Shown piece by piece: positions 17,852-29,668 of a DNA stretch of 64,000 nt (positions within the stretch are counted from its first letter, which is position 1; each line of letters opens with the position of its first letter). The stretch lies in contig NZ_CP146343.1 in assembly GCF_037055275.1 (NCBI RefSeq), positions 258,001 to 322,000 on the forward strand, in the 5' to 3' direction. The position numbers and the translations under genes are program-made. The stretch is from Pseudomonas sp. ML2-2023-3 (lineage in GTDB: Bacteria > Pseudomonadota > Gammaproteobacteria > Pseudomonadales > Pseudomonadaceae). The notes below the pieces were generated by a model. That model had not been told where the DNA came from, ran no database searches, and saw nothing but the letters and a program-made list of their open reading frames with translations.

Positions 17852-19594
17852 TTGAATGCGACGACCATCAACAGCCTGTTCTTGATCGGCGCGTTGCTGG
17901 TAGGTGCAAGCATTCTGGTAAGTTCTCTGTCCTCGCGTCTGGGCATCCCGATTCTGGTCATCATCCTTGCGGTGGGCATGACTGCGGGTGTCGATGGCGG
18001 CGGCATTATTTTTGACAACTACCCCACCGCCTATCTGGTGGGCAACCTCGCCCTCGCTGTGATTTTGCTCGACGGCGGCCTGCGTACGCGGGTCTCCAGT
18101 TTCCGCGTGGCGTTATGGCCTGCGTTGTCGCTGGCGACCGTGGGGGTAATGATCACCACCGGGCTGACCGGCATGATGGCCGCCTGGCTGTTCAACCTCA
18201 ATTTGATCCAGGGCCTGCTGGTGGGCGCCATTGTCGGTTCGACCGATGCGGCAGCCGTATTCTCGCTGCTGGGCGGCAAGGGCCTGAACGAACGGGTCTC
18301 GGCCAGCCTTGAGATCGAATCCGGTAGCAACGACCCGATGGCGGTGTTTCTCACCGTCACCCTGATCGACATGCTCGCCAGCGGCGAGACCGGCCTTCAC
18401 TGGAGCCTGCTGCTCAACCTGCTGAGTGAGTTCGGTATCGGCGGTGCTGTCGGGCTGGCTGGCGGCTGGCTGATGCTGCAAATGGTCAACCGCATCAACC
18501 TGGCCAACGGCTTGTACCCGATTCTGGTCATCGCAGGCGGCCTGGTGGTCTTTGCCCTCACCAACGCCCTGCACGGCAGCGGGTTCCTCGCGGTATACCT
18601 GTGCGGCCTGGTGATCGGCAACAGCCCGATCCGCAGCCGTCACGGCATCTTGCACATGCTCGACGGCATGGCATGGCTGGCCCAGATCGGAATGTTCCTG
18701 GTGCTGGGCCTGCTGGTCACGCCACACGACTTGCTGCCGATCGCGATTCCGGCCCTGGCACTGGCCCTGTGGATGATCCTGTTCGCACGCCCACTGTCGG
18801 TCATGGTGGGCCTGCTGCCCTTCAAAGCGTTCCACGGACGCGAGAAGGCCTTTATTGCCTGGGTGGGCCTGCGCGGTGCGGTACCGATCATTCTGGCGGT
18901 GTTCCCGCTGATGGCCGGGCTGCCCAATGCGCAGCTGTATTTCAACCTGGCGTTCTTTATCGTGCTGGTGTCCCTTCTGGTGCAAGGCACCAGCCTGCCC
19001 TGGGTCGCCAAGCTGCTCAAAGTGACCGTACCCCCGGACTTGGCACCGGTCTCGCGCTCAGCCCTCGAAGTTCACGTGACCAGCGAGTGGGAACTGTTTG
19101 TTTACCGCCTCGACGCACAAAACTGGTGCATCGGTGCGGCCCTGCGTGAACTGAAAATGCCCGAGGGCACCCGTATCGCAGCCCTGTTTCGCGATCAGAA
19201 ACTGCTCCATCCGTCGGGTAGCACCACCCTCGAAATTGGCGATTTGCTCTGCGTCATCGGTCACGAACACAACTTGCCAGCCCTGGGCAAACTGTTCAGC
19301 CAGCCTCCGAGCCGTGGCCTGGATCTGCGCTTTTTTGGCGACTTTGTGCTCGAAGGCGACGCCCAGCTGGGCGCTGTGTCGGCGTTGTATGGCCTGAAGC
19401 TGGACGGCATCGACCCCAACATTCCGCTCAGCAGCTTTATTGCGCACAAGGTCGGCGGCGCGCCGGTGGTCGGCGATCAGGTGGAGTGGAACAACACCAT
19501 CTGGACAGTCGCCGTGATGGAGGGGAACAAGATAGCCAAAGTGGGCGTCAGATTCCCCGAAGGAAGTGCACCGGGGCCCGGGCTGTTCCTCTAA
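17852..19594 (+). CDS. nhaP2: Potassium/proton antiporter NhaP2 (CvrA)
   Basis: Inner-membrane CPA1-family antiporter exchanging cytoplasmic K+ for H+, involved in cell-volume regulation. The 580 residues begin with about 12 transmembrane helices ([17 protein letters not shown], then the antiporter core with [16 protein letters not shown] and [12 protein letters not shown], whose ND pair is the ion-site signature), followed from about residue 400 by a cytoplasmic TrkA-C-type domain and a C-terminal CorC/HlyC-like stretch. The start is TTG at 17852 with GGAG at 17840-17843; no ATG fits. mscK follows after 35 bases in the same direction, so the two osmotic-stress genes are probably co-transcribed, as in P. 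aeruginosa (PA5021-PA5022). Confidence 0.93.
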   Translation: MNATTINSLFLIGALLVGASILVSSLSSRLGIPILVIILAVGMTAGVDGGGIIFDNYPTAYLVGNLALAVILLDGGLRTRVSSFRVALWPALSLATVGVMITTGLTGMMAAWLFNLNLIQGLLVGAIVGSTDAAAVFSLLGGKGLNERVSASLEIESGSNDPMAVFLTVTLIDMLASGETGLHWSLLLNLLSEFGIGGAVGLAGGWLMLQMVNRINLANGLYPILVIAGGLVVFALTNALHGSGFLAVYLCGLVIGNSPIRSRHGILHMLDGMAWLAQIGMFLVLGLLVTPHDLLPIAIPALALALWMILFARPLSVMVGLLPFKAFHGREKAFIAWVGLRGAVPIILAVFPLMAGLPNAQLYFNLAFFIVLVSLLVQGTSLPWVAKLLKVTVPPDLAPVSRSALEVHVTSEWELFVYRLDAQNWCIGAALRELKMPEGTRIAALFRDQKLLHPSGSTTLEIGDLLCVIGHEHNLPALGKLFSQPPSRGLDLRFFGDFVLEGDAQLGAVSALYGLKLDGIDPNIPLSSFIAHKVGGAPVVGDQVEWNNTIWTVAVMEGNKIAKVGVRFPEGSAPGPGLFL

Positions 19595-19629
19595 ACTCCA
19601 ACTTTCTGACCTTTGTCTGACCGGTATCT

Positions 19630-22600
19630 ATGCCAACTCTGCGCACGTTCATCGCAACAGTCCTGCTCGGTCTGAGCCTTTGTGTCGGCACGCTACACGC
19701 GGCCGAACCGCCTACCTCCGAATCGGTGCAGCAAAGCCTGGACAAAATTGCCGATCGCAAGCTGCCAGATGCAGACCAGAAAGCCCTGCAGGCAGTGCTC
19801 CAGCAAACTCTCACCCTGCTGGACAACAAAGCCGATTACGAACAGCGCCTGAACGACGTCAAACAACAGCTCAGCAATGCGCCGCGCCAGACCAGCGAAA
19901 ACCAGCGTGAACTGGCCCGCCTCAAGGCCAGCAAAGCCCTGCCGGTGGCCCAGCGCTACAGTGATTTGGCCGTGCCGCAGCTGGAGCAAATGCTGGCTGA
20001 GCGCACGACGCAGCAGGGCGAACTGCAAAAAGCCCTGGCCATTGCCAACAGCCAGAGCATTGCCGCACAAACCCGCCCGGAAAGGGCTCAGGCCGAAATC
20101 AGCACCAGCCAGACGCGTATTCAGCAGATCAACAACATCCTGAAAACCGGTCGTGACAATGGCAAATTGCTCACCCCGGATCAGCGCAACCAGCTCAACG
20201 CCGAAGTGGCCTCGCTCACCGCACTGATCGCCCTGCGCCGCCAGGAGCTGGCCGGTAACAGCCTGCTGCAAGACCTGAGCGGCAGCCAGCATGACTTGCT
20301 GCTGGAAAAAACCACGCGTCAGGATCAGGAAATCCAGGAGCTGCAAACCCTGATCAACCAGAAGCGTCTGGCGCAGTCGCAGCAGACCGTGACCGAACAA
20401 TCCATCGAGGCGCAAAAGTCCGGCAGCAGCAGCCTGCTGGCGACCGAAAGCGCGATCAACCTCAAGCTTTCCGACTACCTGCTACGCAGCACCGACCGCC
20501 TCAATGAAGTCACCCAGCAGAACCTCGAAACCAAGCAGCAACTGGACAACGTCACCCAGAGCGATCAGGCGCTGGACGAGCAGATCAACGTGCTCAAGGG
20601 CAGTTTGCTGCTGTCCAAGATCCTCTATAAGCAGAAACAGGCCCTGCCGCGCCTGCAGAAAATGGACAAGAACCTGGCAGACGAAATCGCCGATATTCGT
20701 CTGTATCAGTTTGAAATCAACCAGCAACGGGAGCTGATCAGCAACCCGACATCCTACGTCGACAACCTGCTGTCGACCCAGCCTGCCGATCAAGTCACGC
20801 CTCAACTGCGCAAGACCCTGCTCGAACTGGTCAACACCCGCAGTGACTTGCTGGACCGCCTGAATCGCGAGTTGAGCTCCCTGCTCAACGAATCGATCAC
20901 GCTGCAACTGAACCAGAAGCAACTGCTCAGCACCGCCCAGAGCCTGCGTGCCACGCTGGACGAGCAAATGTTCTGGATTCCCAGCAACAAGCCCCTGGAT
21001 CTGGAGTGGCTGGAAACTGCCCCGCGCCAGCTGGAACAGCAAGTCACCACCCTGCCGTGGGGCTCCAGCGTCAGCGAGCTGGCTGAAGGTCTGGTGCAGA
21101 GACCACTGTTGTTCCTACCGTTCTTGCTGGTGGTGGCGGCCTTGCTGTGGAAGCGCCGTTACCTCTACAGCAAATTGAACAAAATCCATCAGGACATTGG
21201 TCACTTCAAGCGCGATAGCCAATGGCATACGCCACTGGCCATTTTGATCAATATTCTGCTGGCGATGCCTATTTCGCTGGCTCTGGCGCTGTGCGGCTAT
21301 GCCCTGCAAACCGATGCCCGTGGCATGAACGCCAATACGGGCGCGGCGCTGATCCAGATGGCCGAAGCCTGGCTGGTGTTCTACACCGCTTACCGGATTC
21401 TGGCGCCAGGTGGCGTGGCCGAACTGCATTTCCGCTGGGAAAAACCGCTGGTCGCATTCCTGCAGAACTGGATTCGCAAGCTGGGCTTTGTCGTCCTGGC
21501 CCTGGTGGCCGTGGTCGCCTTTGCCGAGCAACAACCCGCTGCACTGGCCGATGACGTACTGGGCATCCTTGTGGTGTTGAGTTGTTATGCCGCCATGGCC
21601 TGGTTGCTGTGCCGCCTGCTGCTCAACGACTTCGAGACAGCGACAAAAGCCTATCGCCTGCGCAAATTGCTCGGTTTTGCCTTTGCGCTGTTGCCGCTGG
21701 CATTGTTCGTTGCCGTCTGTTTTGGCTACTACTACACCGCGCTCAAACTCAGCGACCGACTGATCAACACCCTCTACCTGCTGATGCTCTGGCTGGTGGT
21801 CGAAGCGGCCTTCGTGCGCGGCCTGGCGGTAGCGGCACGGCGCCTGGCCTACCAACGCGCACTGGCCAAACGTCAGGCGGCCAAGGAAGCAGGCGAAGGC
21901 AACGACATCATCATTGAAGAACCGACCCTGGACATCGAACAGGTCAACCAACAATCGCTGCGCCTGATTCGCCTGGCCCTGCTGGCGGGCTTTATCGGCA
22001 TTTTGTACTGGGTCTGGGCCGACCTGATCTCGGTCTTCTCCTACCTCGACAACATCACCCTGTACGAGTACACCAGCGGCACCGGCGCCAACATGAGCAT
22101 GGTGCCCATCAGCATTGGCGACGTGATCGGTGCACTGGTCATCATCGGCATCAGTATTGCCCTGGCGCGCAACCTTCCCGGGCTGCTGGAAGTGCTGGTG
22201 CTGTCTCGCCTCGATCTGGGCCAGGGCAGCGCCTACGCCACCACCACCTTGCTGACTTACGTGATCATCGGCGTAGGCTTCGTGTCCACCCTGTCGACCC
22301 TGGGTGTGAGCTGGGACAAGTTGCAATGGCTGGTCGCCGCGCTGTCGGTGGGCCTGGGCTTTGGCATGCAGGAGATTTTCGCCAACTTCATCTCCGGGAT
22401 CATGATTCTGTTCGAGCGGCCGGTGCGGATTGGCGACACCATCACCATCGGCAACCTGTCGGGCACTGTGAGCAAGATCCGCATCCGTGCGACCACCATC
22501 ACCGACTTCGACCGCAAAGACATCATCGTCCCGAACAAGACCTTTATCACCGGGCAACTGATCAACTGGTCCCTGACCGACACCATCACCCGCGTCACCC

Positions 22601-22977
22601 TCAAACTGGGTGTGGACTACGGTTCGGATCTGGACCTGGTAAAAAGCCTGCTGCTCAAGGCTGCACAAGAGAACCCCCGTGTACTCAAAGACCCTGAGCC
22701 GCACGTGTACTTCCTCAACTTCGGCGCCAGCACCCTGGACCACGAACTGCGCATGCACGTCCGTGACCTGGGCGACCGTAACCCGGTGATCGACGAGGTA
22801 AACCGCTTTATCAACCGCGAGTTCAAGAACCACCACATCAACATCTCGTTCCAACAGATGGAGGTGTACCTCAAGAACTTGCAGGGTCAGGAATACAAGT
22901 TGGTGCCCGTAGGGCCGGAAGTCCCGCCCGAGCCGACACTACCCCCGCAAAAGCCGCAGTTGGGCAAGCTCGACTGA
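19630..22977 (+). CDS. mscK: Large mechanosensitive channel MscK (KefA)
   Basis: Inner-membrane tension-gated channel of the MscS superfamily that vents ions under hypo-osmotic shock; MscK types are also K+ sensitive. The 1115-residue protein has a cleavable signal peptide (cleavage likely after LHA, residue 24), a long periplasmic region of coiled-coil-forming Gln/Leu-rich sequence (about 25-480), around eleven transmembrane helices, and the C-terminal MscS pore and beta domain (GLGFGMQEIFANFISGIMIL, then FERPVRIGDTI). ATG 19630 lacks an obvious ribosome-binding site, so translation may depend on coupling to nhaP2. A REP element lies immediately downstream. Confidence 0.93.
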   Translation: MPTLRTFIATVLLGLSLCVGTLHAAEPPTSESVQQSLDKIADRKLPDADQKALQAVLQQTLTLLDNKADYEQRLNDVKQQLSNAPRQTSENQRELARLKASKALPVAQRYSDLAVPQLEQMLAERTTQQGELQKALAIANSQSIAAQTRPERAQAEISTSQTRIQQINNILKTGRDNGKLLTPDQRNQLNAEVASLTALIALRRQELAGNSLLQDLSGSQHDLLLEKTTRQDQEIQELQTLINQKRLAQSQQTVTEQSIEAQKSGSSSLLATESAINLKLSDYLLRSTDRLNEVTQQNLETKQQLDNVTQSDQALDEQINVLKGSLLLSKILYKQKQALPRLQKMDKNLADEIADIRLYQFEINQQRELISNPTSYVDNLLSTQPADQVTPQLRKTLLELVNTRSDLLDRLNRELSSLLNESITLQLNQKQLLSTAQSLRATLDEQMFWIPSNKPLDLEWLETAPRQLEQQVTTLPWGSSVSELAEGLVQRPLLFLPFLLVVAALLWKRRYLYSKLNKIHQDIGHFKRDSQWHTPLAILINILLAMPISLALALCGYALQTDARGMNANTGAALIQMAEAWLVFYTAYRILAPGGVAELHFRWEKPLVAFLQNWIRKLGFVVLALVAVVAFAEQQPAALADDVLGILVVLSCYAAMAWLLCRLLLNDFETATKAYRLRKLLGFAFALLPLALFVAVCFGYYYTALKLSDRLINTLYLLMLWLVVEAAFVRGLAVAARRLAYQRALAKRQAAKEAGEGNDIIIEEPTLDIEQVNQQSLRLIRLALLAGFIGILYWVWADLISVFSYLDNITLYEYTSGTGANMSMVPISIGDVIGALVIIGISIALARNLPGLLEVLVLSRLDLGQGSAYATTTLLTYVIIGVGFVSTLSTLGVSWDKLQWLVAALSVGLGFGMQEIFANFISGIMILFERPVRIGDTITIGNLSGTVSKIRIRATTITDFDRKDIIVPNKTFITGQLINWSLTDTITRVTLKLGVDYGSDLDLVKSLLLKAAQENPRVLKDPEPHVYFLNFGASTLDHELRMHVRDLGDRNPVIDEVNRFINREFKNHHINISFQQMEVYLKNLQGQEYKLVPVGPEVPPEPTLPPQKPQLGKLD

Positions 22978-22997
22978 CTCAAGGCTGATGCAACCTC

Positions 22998-24575
<1,578 letters not shown>

Positions 24576-24584
24576 TGCAAAGCC

Positions 24585-24986
24585 TCAGATAAACATATCC
24601 ACAGGCACGTTGAAGTAGTCCGCCAGCCAGCGTATCTGCCGAACGTTGAGCTGGCGCTTGCCGCTGAGGATTTCGGACACCACCGATTGGGTACCCACGC
24701 CCGGCAAGTCGCTTTGAGTCAGCCCGTGCTCCTGCATCACCGAGCGCAACACATCGACACCACTGACCTTGGGCATCGGCCGATGCTCGAGGTCGTAGGC
24801 TTCAACCCAGTCACCGATGATGTCCACCAGGCTCATCAAGGGGTGACTCTCATCGTCGCCAATCAAGTCGGTCAACCCGTCGAGGGCTGCGACCAACTCA
24901 TCGTAATCTGCTTCGGTTTTCGGTTTGCGTAGTAAAGGCGCCACGAACTTCCAGTGTTCTGCCGCCTGTGCGATCAATGCGTTCAT
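24585..24986 (-). CDS. higA: HigA-family antitoxin
   Basis: Antitoxin of a type II pair. The 133-residue protein has an acidic N-terminal half (TEADYDELVAALDGLTDLIGDD) typical of COG5499 HigA proteins and a C-terminal helix-turn-helix (about 85-130: MQEHGLTQSDL, VVSEILSGKRQLNVRQIRWLADYF) that would bind the promoter. The start at ATG 24986 is chosen because AGGAGT precedes it; an in-frame start 18 bases upstream overlaps the end of higB. It lies 5 bases after higB, the reverse toxin-first order that defines hig loci. The gene is convergent with selO with 9 bases between. Confidence 0.9.
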   Translation of the reverse strand: MNALIAQAAEHWKFVAPLLRKPKTEADYDELVAALDGLTDLIGDDESHPLMSLVDIIGDWVEAYDLEHRPMPKVSGVDVLRSVMQEHGLTQSDLPGVGTQSVVSEILSGKRQLNVRQIRWLADYFNVPVDMFI

Positions 24987-24991
24987 TGTGC

Positions 24992-25279
24992 TTACTCCTT
25001 CCAATTGCCCTTGTCATAGTCACTGTGATCGAGCACATGACGAATGTAGAGGCGCTGTACCCGATAACGCACCACGGCGATCAGCCGCAGCTTGTTACCT
25101 CCAATATTGAAAACGTGGAACGAACCGACCTTGTCGGTAGCAGGGAAAAACGACCTTAACGCGGCAAAGTCCTGGGGGTTGAGGACCTTGATCTTGCGAT
25201 ACCACTCATCGAGTGCGCTCGCCGATTGCGGCCATTGTGCTTTCGCTTCCCAAATACGCTTGGCTGTTATCACTCGCAT
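24992..25279 (-). CDS. higB: HigB toxin, mRNA interferase
   Basis: Toxin of the RelE/HigB superfamily, expected to cleave mRNA on the ribosome. The 95 residues show the COG4680-type HigB pattern: basic N-terminal helix with WPQSASALDEWY, then VGSFHVFNIGGNKLRLIAVV and RLYIRHVLDHSDYDKGNWK. Basic residues in the C-terminal half, including the RHVLDHSDYDK stretch, are those conserved in the family. It is first in the higB-higA operon on the minus strand. ATG 25279; the preceding DNA holds a palindrome at 25330-25344 that may be the HigA operator. Confidence 0.92.
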   Translation of the reverse strand: MRVITAKRIWEAKAQWPQSASALDEWYRKIKVLNPQDFAALRSFFPATDKVGSFHVFNIGGNKLRLIAVVRYRVQRLYIRHVLDHSDYDKGNWKE

Positions 25280-25329
25280 GCAACGTCCCTATCGCATCTT
25301 GCTATGGAGGTTAAGTCAGGGATCACTCA

Positions 25330-25344
25330 ATCGCAATATGCGAT
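25330..25344. promoter_or_regulatory. Palindrome ATCGCA-ATA-TGCGAT, likely HigA operator
   Basis: A perfect 6+6 dyad with a 3-base centre lies 51 bases upstream of the higB start. The half site ATCGCA recurs at 25291-25296. HigA-type antitoxins repress their own promoters through such dyads. The rest of the spacer 25280-25583 holds no gene I can support; AAGGAAGA before 25584 is the ribosome-binding site of the permease gene. Confidence 0.45.
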
Positions 25345-25583
25345 AACCCGCCCCCGACCAATGGCGCTGTCGCTGTCTCGCTTCAAAGCCTAGATAAGAG
25401 CTGCGAAGCCGGCTCAGCACTGTATGAGCAAATACGTCGCCTCGTCCTGCCATAACAAAATCGCATATCAACCTGCCTAAACAGTCTTAGACGAACTAAC
25501 GCGCCCTGATTATGGTGACGCCCGCGCGGCGGCTCTGGCCTGCCCGATACCTCATACGAGATTCGTTGCATTAAGGAAGACCC

Positions 25584-27380
25584 ATGTCCTGGGACTCACT
25601 CCCCCTGCTGTTTGTTGCCGCTCTGCTGGTGTGGTTGTTGGTGTCGTTTGTGCGCGAGAAGTGGAGCGCCGATGTCGTAGCCGCCATTGGTGTTGCCGCC
25701 CTGCTGGTCACGCAGATTCTGACGCCCCACGAAGTGTTGAGTGTGCTCAGCAACTCGGCTCCCGCCACGATTGCCTGCATGTTTGTGCTCTCGGCCGCCC
25801 TGGAGCGTACCGGTTGCATTGATGCCCTGGGCAACTGGCTGGGCAACCTGGTGGGCGACAAACCGCTGCGGGTGCTCGGCGGACTGATGATTACCGCGCT
25901 GGTCATTTCGGCGTTCCTGAACAACACCCCCGTGGTGGCCATTTTGACGCCAGTGGCGATTGCCCTCGCCAAGCGCTCCCACAGTTCACCGTCCAAGCTG
26001 CTGATCCCGCTGTCTTACGCCACGGTACTGGGCGGGATGCTGACGATGATCGGCACCTCGACCAATATCCTGGTGGACGGGGTTGCACGCAAAGCCGGGC
26101 TCGCACCTTTCGGCATGTTCGAAATCACTCAGGCCGGGCTGATGTTTGCCGCCGTGGGTTTTGTATACCTGATGATTTTCAGCAACCGCCTGCTACCTGA
26201 TCGCGACAGCCTGTCCAAGCAATTGCGCCCGGACCTGACTCGCACCTTCATGAGCGAACTGCTGGTGCCCCACCATTCGCCCGTGATCGGCAAAACTCTG
26301 ACTGAAGCCAATCTCAATGGTGGCAGCGGCCTGCAAGTCCTGAAGATTTTCCGTGACGAGCAAGAGCTTTCCACGCCAGAGCCCACCACCCAGTTGCGCA
26401 GCGGCGATCGTCTGGTGCTGCACGGGCAGGTACAGAATGTGGTCGAGCTGCGCGAAAGCGGCGTGCTGGCCTTCAACCGTGGTGATGCGTTCGAAACCAT
26501 CAGCAACCACGACGTGATCCTGGCCGAAGCCATCGTGGGCCGTAACTCGCGCTACAGCCACCGCCCCATGCGCGACCTCGACTTGACGGCGCGTTACGGC
26601 ATTGCAGTGCTCGCGGTGCATCGCCAGGACGAAAACATTCAAGGCAACCTCGACGATCTGCACCTGCAATTTGGCGATGTGATCCTGGTTGAGGGCACGC
26701 CCAGCCAGATCCGTCGTTTCGCCGAAAATGGCGACTTGATCAGCCTCAATACCGTCCTGGAGCGCGCTTATCGCCGCGACAAAGCGCCGATTGCGATTAT
26801 TTCGACGCTGGCGGTGATGATTCTTGCGGCGCTGGAAGTCATGCCCATCGAAGGGCTGGCACTCATCGCCGCAGTGACGGTAGTCGCCACACGCTGCCTG
26901 GATGTGCAGGACGCTTACAAGGCGGTGGACTGGAAAATCCTGAGCCTGATTTTCGGCATGCTGGCCATCAGCATTGCGATGGAAAAAGTCGGCCTGATCA
27001 ATTTGGTGGTCAACCAGACCATGGCCGCCATCCCCAATGCCGGACCGCTGCTGATGCTGGGGTTTGTCTATTTACTGACCAGCCTGCTCACCGAGATCCT
27101 CTCCAACAATGCCGTGGCGGTATTGCTGACGCCGATCGCAATTGGTGTAGCGCAACAGATGGGTGTGGACCCCAGACCTTTCGTGGTGGCCGTGATGTTC
27201 GCTGCCAGCGCCAGCTTCGCAACGCCGATTGGCTACCAGACCAACACCTTTGTGTATAACGCAGGCGGGTACAAATTCAGCGACTTTTTGCGCATCGGCA
27301 TCCCGCTGAATGTACTGATGCTGATAGTGGCAATGCTGGTGATTCCCTGGATCTGGCCGCTGACGCCAGTGGCGAGTTGA
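25584..27380 (+). CDS. SLC13/DASS-family permease with two RCK_C domains
   Basis: Predicted inner-membrane anion transporter of the divalent anion:sodium symporter family; substrate (sulfate, dicarboxylate or other) cannot be told from sequence. The 598 residues are split as an N-terminal transmembrane half containing the family signature SAFLNNTPVVAILTPVA and ATVLGGMLTMIGTSTN, two cytoplasmic TrkA-C/RCK_C domains (about 205-290 and 300-385), and a second transmembrane half with a repeated signature (LTEILSNNAVAVLLTPIA, FATPIGYQTNTFVY). This inserted double-RCK layout is common to bacterial SLC13 permeases of the P. fluorescens group. ATG 25584 follows AAGGAAGA. Confidence 0.85.
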   Translation: MSWDSLPLLFVAALLVWLLVSFVREKWSADVVAAIGVAALLVTQILTPHEVLSVLSNSAPATIACMFVLSAALERTGCIDALGNWLGNLVGDKPLRVLGGLMITALVISAFLNNTPVVAILTPVAIALAKRSHSSPSKLLIPLSYATVLGGMLTMIGTSTNILVDGVARKAGLAPFGMFEITQAGLMFAAVGFVYLMIFSNRLLPDRDSLSKQLRPDLTRTFMSELLVPHHSPVIGKTLTEANLNGGSGLQVLKIFRDEQELSTPEPTTQLRSGDRLVLHGQVQNVVELRESGVLAFNRGDAFETISNHDVILAEAIVGRNSRYSHRPMRDLDLTARYGIAVLAVHRQDENIQGNLDDLHLQFGDVILVEGTPSQIRRFAENGDLISLNTVLERAYRRDKAPIAIISTLAVMILAALEVMPIEGLALIAAVTVVATRCLDVQDAYKAVDWKILSLIFGMLAISIAMEKVGLINLVVNQTMAAIPNAGPLLMLGFVYLLTSLLTEILSNNAVAVLLTPIAIGVAQQMGVDPRPFVVAVMFAASASFATPIGYQTNTFVYNAGGYKFSDFLRIGIPLNVLMLIVAMLVIPWIWPLTPVAS

Positions 27381-27433
27381 GCAATCATCTGCTGAACTGC
27401 ACGCTCATGCGCCCCCCTTGTAGAGAATGACTG

Positions 27434-27874
27434 ATGACCGAACCGCTGCTGATCCCCTGCCCACACTGCAACGGCCTTAACCGTATCCCCGCCGAGCGTA
27501 TCGGCGAGCACCCCAAATGCGGGCGCTGCAAGAATGCGGTGCTGCTCGCCAAGCCCTTCGATCTTAAACAAACCGACTACCCCAGCCAGATCAAGGGCGA
27601 CCTGCCGCTGCTGGTGGATGTTTGGGCCGAATGGTGCGGACCGTGCAAAGCCTTTGCCCCGGTATTTGAACAAGCCGCCAGCCAACTGATCGGCAAATGC
27701 CGACTGGCCAAACTTGACAGCGAATCCAATCAACAACTGGCCGGACAATTGGGGATACGCTCCATCCCTAGCCTCATCCTGTTTAAAAATGGCCGCGAAG
27801 TCGCTCGCCAGAGCGGTGCGCTGCCGTTGCAGCAACTTACCGCCTGGCTGCGCAGCCAGGGCATCAGTGCCTAA
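27434..27874 (+). CDS. trxC: Thioredoxin 2 (zinc-binding)
   Basis: Cytoplasmic thiol-disulfide reductant. The 146-residue protein has the N-terminal zinc-binding module with CPHC (residues 9-12) and CGRC (about 29-32) that separates TrxC from Trx1, then a thioredoxin fold with the active site WAEWCGPCK and the cis-proline loop [10 protein letters not shown]. In E. coli trxC is OxyR-controlled; no OxyR site was recognised here. The last 4 bases overlap the end of the convergent gene parA. Confidence 0.96.
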   Translation: MTEPLLIPCPHCNGLNRIPAERIGEHPKCGRCKNAVLLAKPFDLKQTDYPSQIKGDLPLLVDVWAEWCGPCKAFAPVFEQAASQLIGKCRLAKLDSESNQQLAGQLGIRSIPSLILFKNGREVARQSGALPLQQLTAWLRSQGISA

Positions 27875-28644
27875 GCGTTCTGATCCAGATAATCGTGCAA
27901 CTCTACAAACTGTTGAGTGAGTTTGTGCCGCGGGTCGAAGTGGATCAAAGGCTGACAGGCCTGGTGCGACTCGCGCATCCGCACGGAGCTGCTCAGGTAC
28001 ATCGGCAGCACCGGTAGCCCTTCAGCGATCAACTCATCGAGCATTTGCTGGGGCAGGCTGGCCCGGGCCTGGAACTGATTGACCACAATGCCTTCGACCA
28101 GCAGGTCTTCGTTGTGGTCTTCTTTCAGTTCTTCGATTTCAGCCAGTAGCCCGTAAAGCGCCTGACGCGAAAAACTGTCGCAATCAAATGGAATCAGCAC
28201 CCGATCACAAGCGATCAACGCCGAAACGGCGTAAAAGTTCAATGCGGGAGGTGTGTCGACATAGATGCGGTCATAGTCTTCGGACAATTCTTCAAGCAGT
28301 TTTCGCAGCTTGTTGATCTTGTGCTTGGCTTCAAGCTTTGGCTGCAAATCAGCCAGTTCGCCCGTGGCGGTGACAACGTGCAAATTTTCAAAGGGTGTTT
28401 CGTAAATATCTACACGATTTTTTTTCGAACCGATCCCGGCTGACAAACTGTGCTTGAAGAAGTCGGCAATCCCCATCGGGATATCGTCGCCCGTGAGTCC
28501 GGTCAGGTATTGAGTGGAGTTGGCCTGGGCGTCCAGATCCACCAGCAACGTCCTGTAGCCCTCGCTGGCACTGACCGCAGCCAGATTGCACGCGATGCTG
28601 GATTTACCCACACCGCCTTTTTGGTTGAACACCACGCGACGCAT
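27871..28644 (-). CDS. ParA-family ATPase
   Basis: Walker-type ATPase of the ParA/MinD/Soj superfamily. The deviant Walker A motif KGGVGKSS lies at residues 11-18, Walker A' at [12 protein letters not shown] and Walker B at [12 protein letters not shown]. The 257 residues start at ATG 28644 behind GGAGG; an in-frame start 21 bases earlier is ignored. There is no parB beside it, so it is not the main chromosome partition pair; the P. aeruginosa orthologue (PA5028, also near this locus) is a stand-alone ParA of unclear role. It is convergent with trxC and divergent from the pigment operon, with 304 bases between. Confidence 0.9.
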   Translation of the reverse strand: MRRVVFNQKGGVGKSSIACNLAAVSASEGYRTLLVDLDAQANSTQYLTGLTGDDIPMGIADFFKHSLSAGIGSKKNRVDIYETPFENLHVVTATGELADLQPKLEAKHKINKLRKLLEELSEDYDRIYVDTPPALNFYAVSALIACDRVLIPFDCDSFSRQALYGLLAEIEELKEDHNEDLLVEGIVVNQFQARASLPQQMLDELIAEGLPVLPMYLSSSVRMRESHQACQPLIHFDPRHKLTQQFVELHDYLDQNA

Positions 28645-28837
28645 TTCAAAACCTCCGTGTACCAATGTGTCCCCGAGTGTAGATTGCCTTTGTGCGGCTT
28701 AGCTACCTCGCAGAGAAATGCCTTACATCTATTAGAGATTTAACCGCAATAGTCGTCGAACATATCCGCCATATGGGAAGCATTAGTCTTATATTTTTCA
28801 GATCACGCAAAAACCATACTTGAAATGTAAGCAATAT

Positions 28838-28866
28838 TTGCTACAAGCCAACTGCACCGGGATAAT
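28838..28866 (+). promoter_or_regulatory. Candidate promoter of the aryl polyene operon
   Basis: TTGCTA at 28838-28843 and GATAAT at 28861-28866 are spaced by exactly 17 bases, about 80 bases before the first gene. The -35 overlaps a short dyad, AGCAA-TAT-TTGCT at 28830-28842, that a regulator could use. The spacer 28645-28948 is AT-rich and otherwise shows nothing I can assign. No regulatory gene lies inside the pigment cluster, so control is likely from elsewhere. Confidence 0.4.
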
Positions 28867-28948
28867 GTCGCCATTCTGTATCAGGTGTGGCATCGACTGA
28901 TGCCCACTTTCGCATCAAGGAAGCCTGCAAGGGCGGGATGAAACTCCA

Positions 28949-29668
28949 GTGATCAATTTCAATATCGCCGCGTGGCGCGCCTGGGCTCCGGGCCTCGACA
29001 GCGTGGCCGATTGGCAAGCCTGGAGTCAGCAACCCAGCGTACTCGCCGCCAGCAACGCAGCACCTGATGTCTCGTTTCTACCCGCCATGCAACGCCGTCG
29101 CCTCAGCCGCCTGGCACGGATGGCATTCAGCGTCGGCTGGCCATTGGCACAAGGCCACGAGGCACTGCCACTGGTCTTCGCCTCACGCCACGGCGAAACC
29201 CCGCGCACATTCGACATCCTCAGCGACCTCGCTGCCAGCCAGCCCCTGTCCCCGACACAATTCAGCCTCTCGGTGCATAACGCGGTCATTGGCCTGTGGT
29301 CGATCATGCGCGGCGAAACCAGCGAGATGACGGCCATTGCCGCTGCCGGAGATGGCCTGGAGCATGGCCTGATCGAGGCCTGCGCGCTGTTGAATGAAGG
29401 TGCGCCCGCCGTACTGCTGATCATCACCGAAGAGCAACCGCCACACGCCTACGCCCAATGGATTGATGATGTGCCCTTTCCTTACGCCGTCGGCCTGCTG
29501 CTGACCCCCGGGACGCAATGGCAGGTCTCCCTCGCAAGCACGACCACCGACATCGAAAAAGCCCCGTGGCCCCATAGCCTGAACCTGTTGCGCCACCTGT
29601 TCGATGGACAGGCGTCATTCCAGCATGCCTGGAAAGATCGCGTATGGAACTGGCAACACAGCCTGTGA
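28949..29668 (+). CDS. Ketosynthase-like chain-length factor (ApeC-like)
   Basis: First gene of the pigment operon. The 239-residue protein matches the short beta-ketoacyl-synthase-like family (Ketoacyl-synt_2) seen at the head of aryl polyene clusters. It is roughly the N-terminal half of a ketosynthase, and where true enzymes have the TACTSS active-site cysteine it reads SLSVHNAVIGLWSI with no cysteine. It is therefore expected to be non-catalytic and to partner a true ketosynthase as a chain-length factor does. The start is GTG 28949; the nearby ATG at 28938 stops after four codons. It overlaps the next gene by 25 bases. Confidence 0.8.
   Translation: MINFNIAAWRAWAPGLDSVADWQAWSQQPSVLAASNAAPDVSFLPAMQRRRLSRLARMAFSVGWPLAQGHEALPLVFASRHGETPRTFDILSDLAASQPLSPTQFSLSVHNAVIGLWSIMRGETSEMTAIAAAGDGLEHGLIEACALLNEGAPAVLLIITEEQPPHAYAQWIDDVPFPYAVGLLLTPGTQWQVSLASTTTDIEKAPWPHSLNLLRHLFDGQASFQHAWKDRVWNWQHSL

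Noticed and set aside
17515..18018. Extension of the DUF4234-like gene upstream to 18018
   Set aside because: It overlaps the start of nhaP2 on the opposite strand and has no membrane-protein or family features; the ATG at 17514 has a plausible ribosome-binding site.
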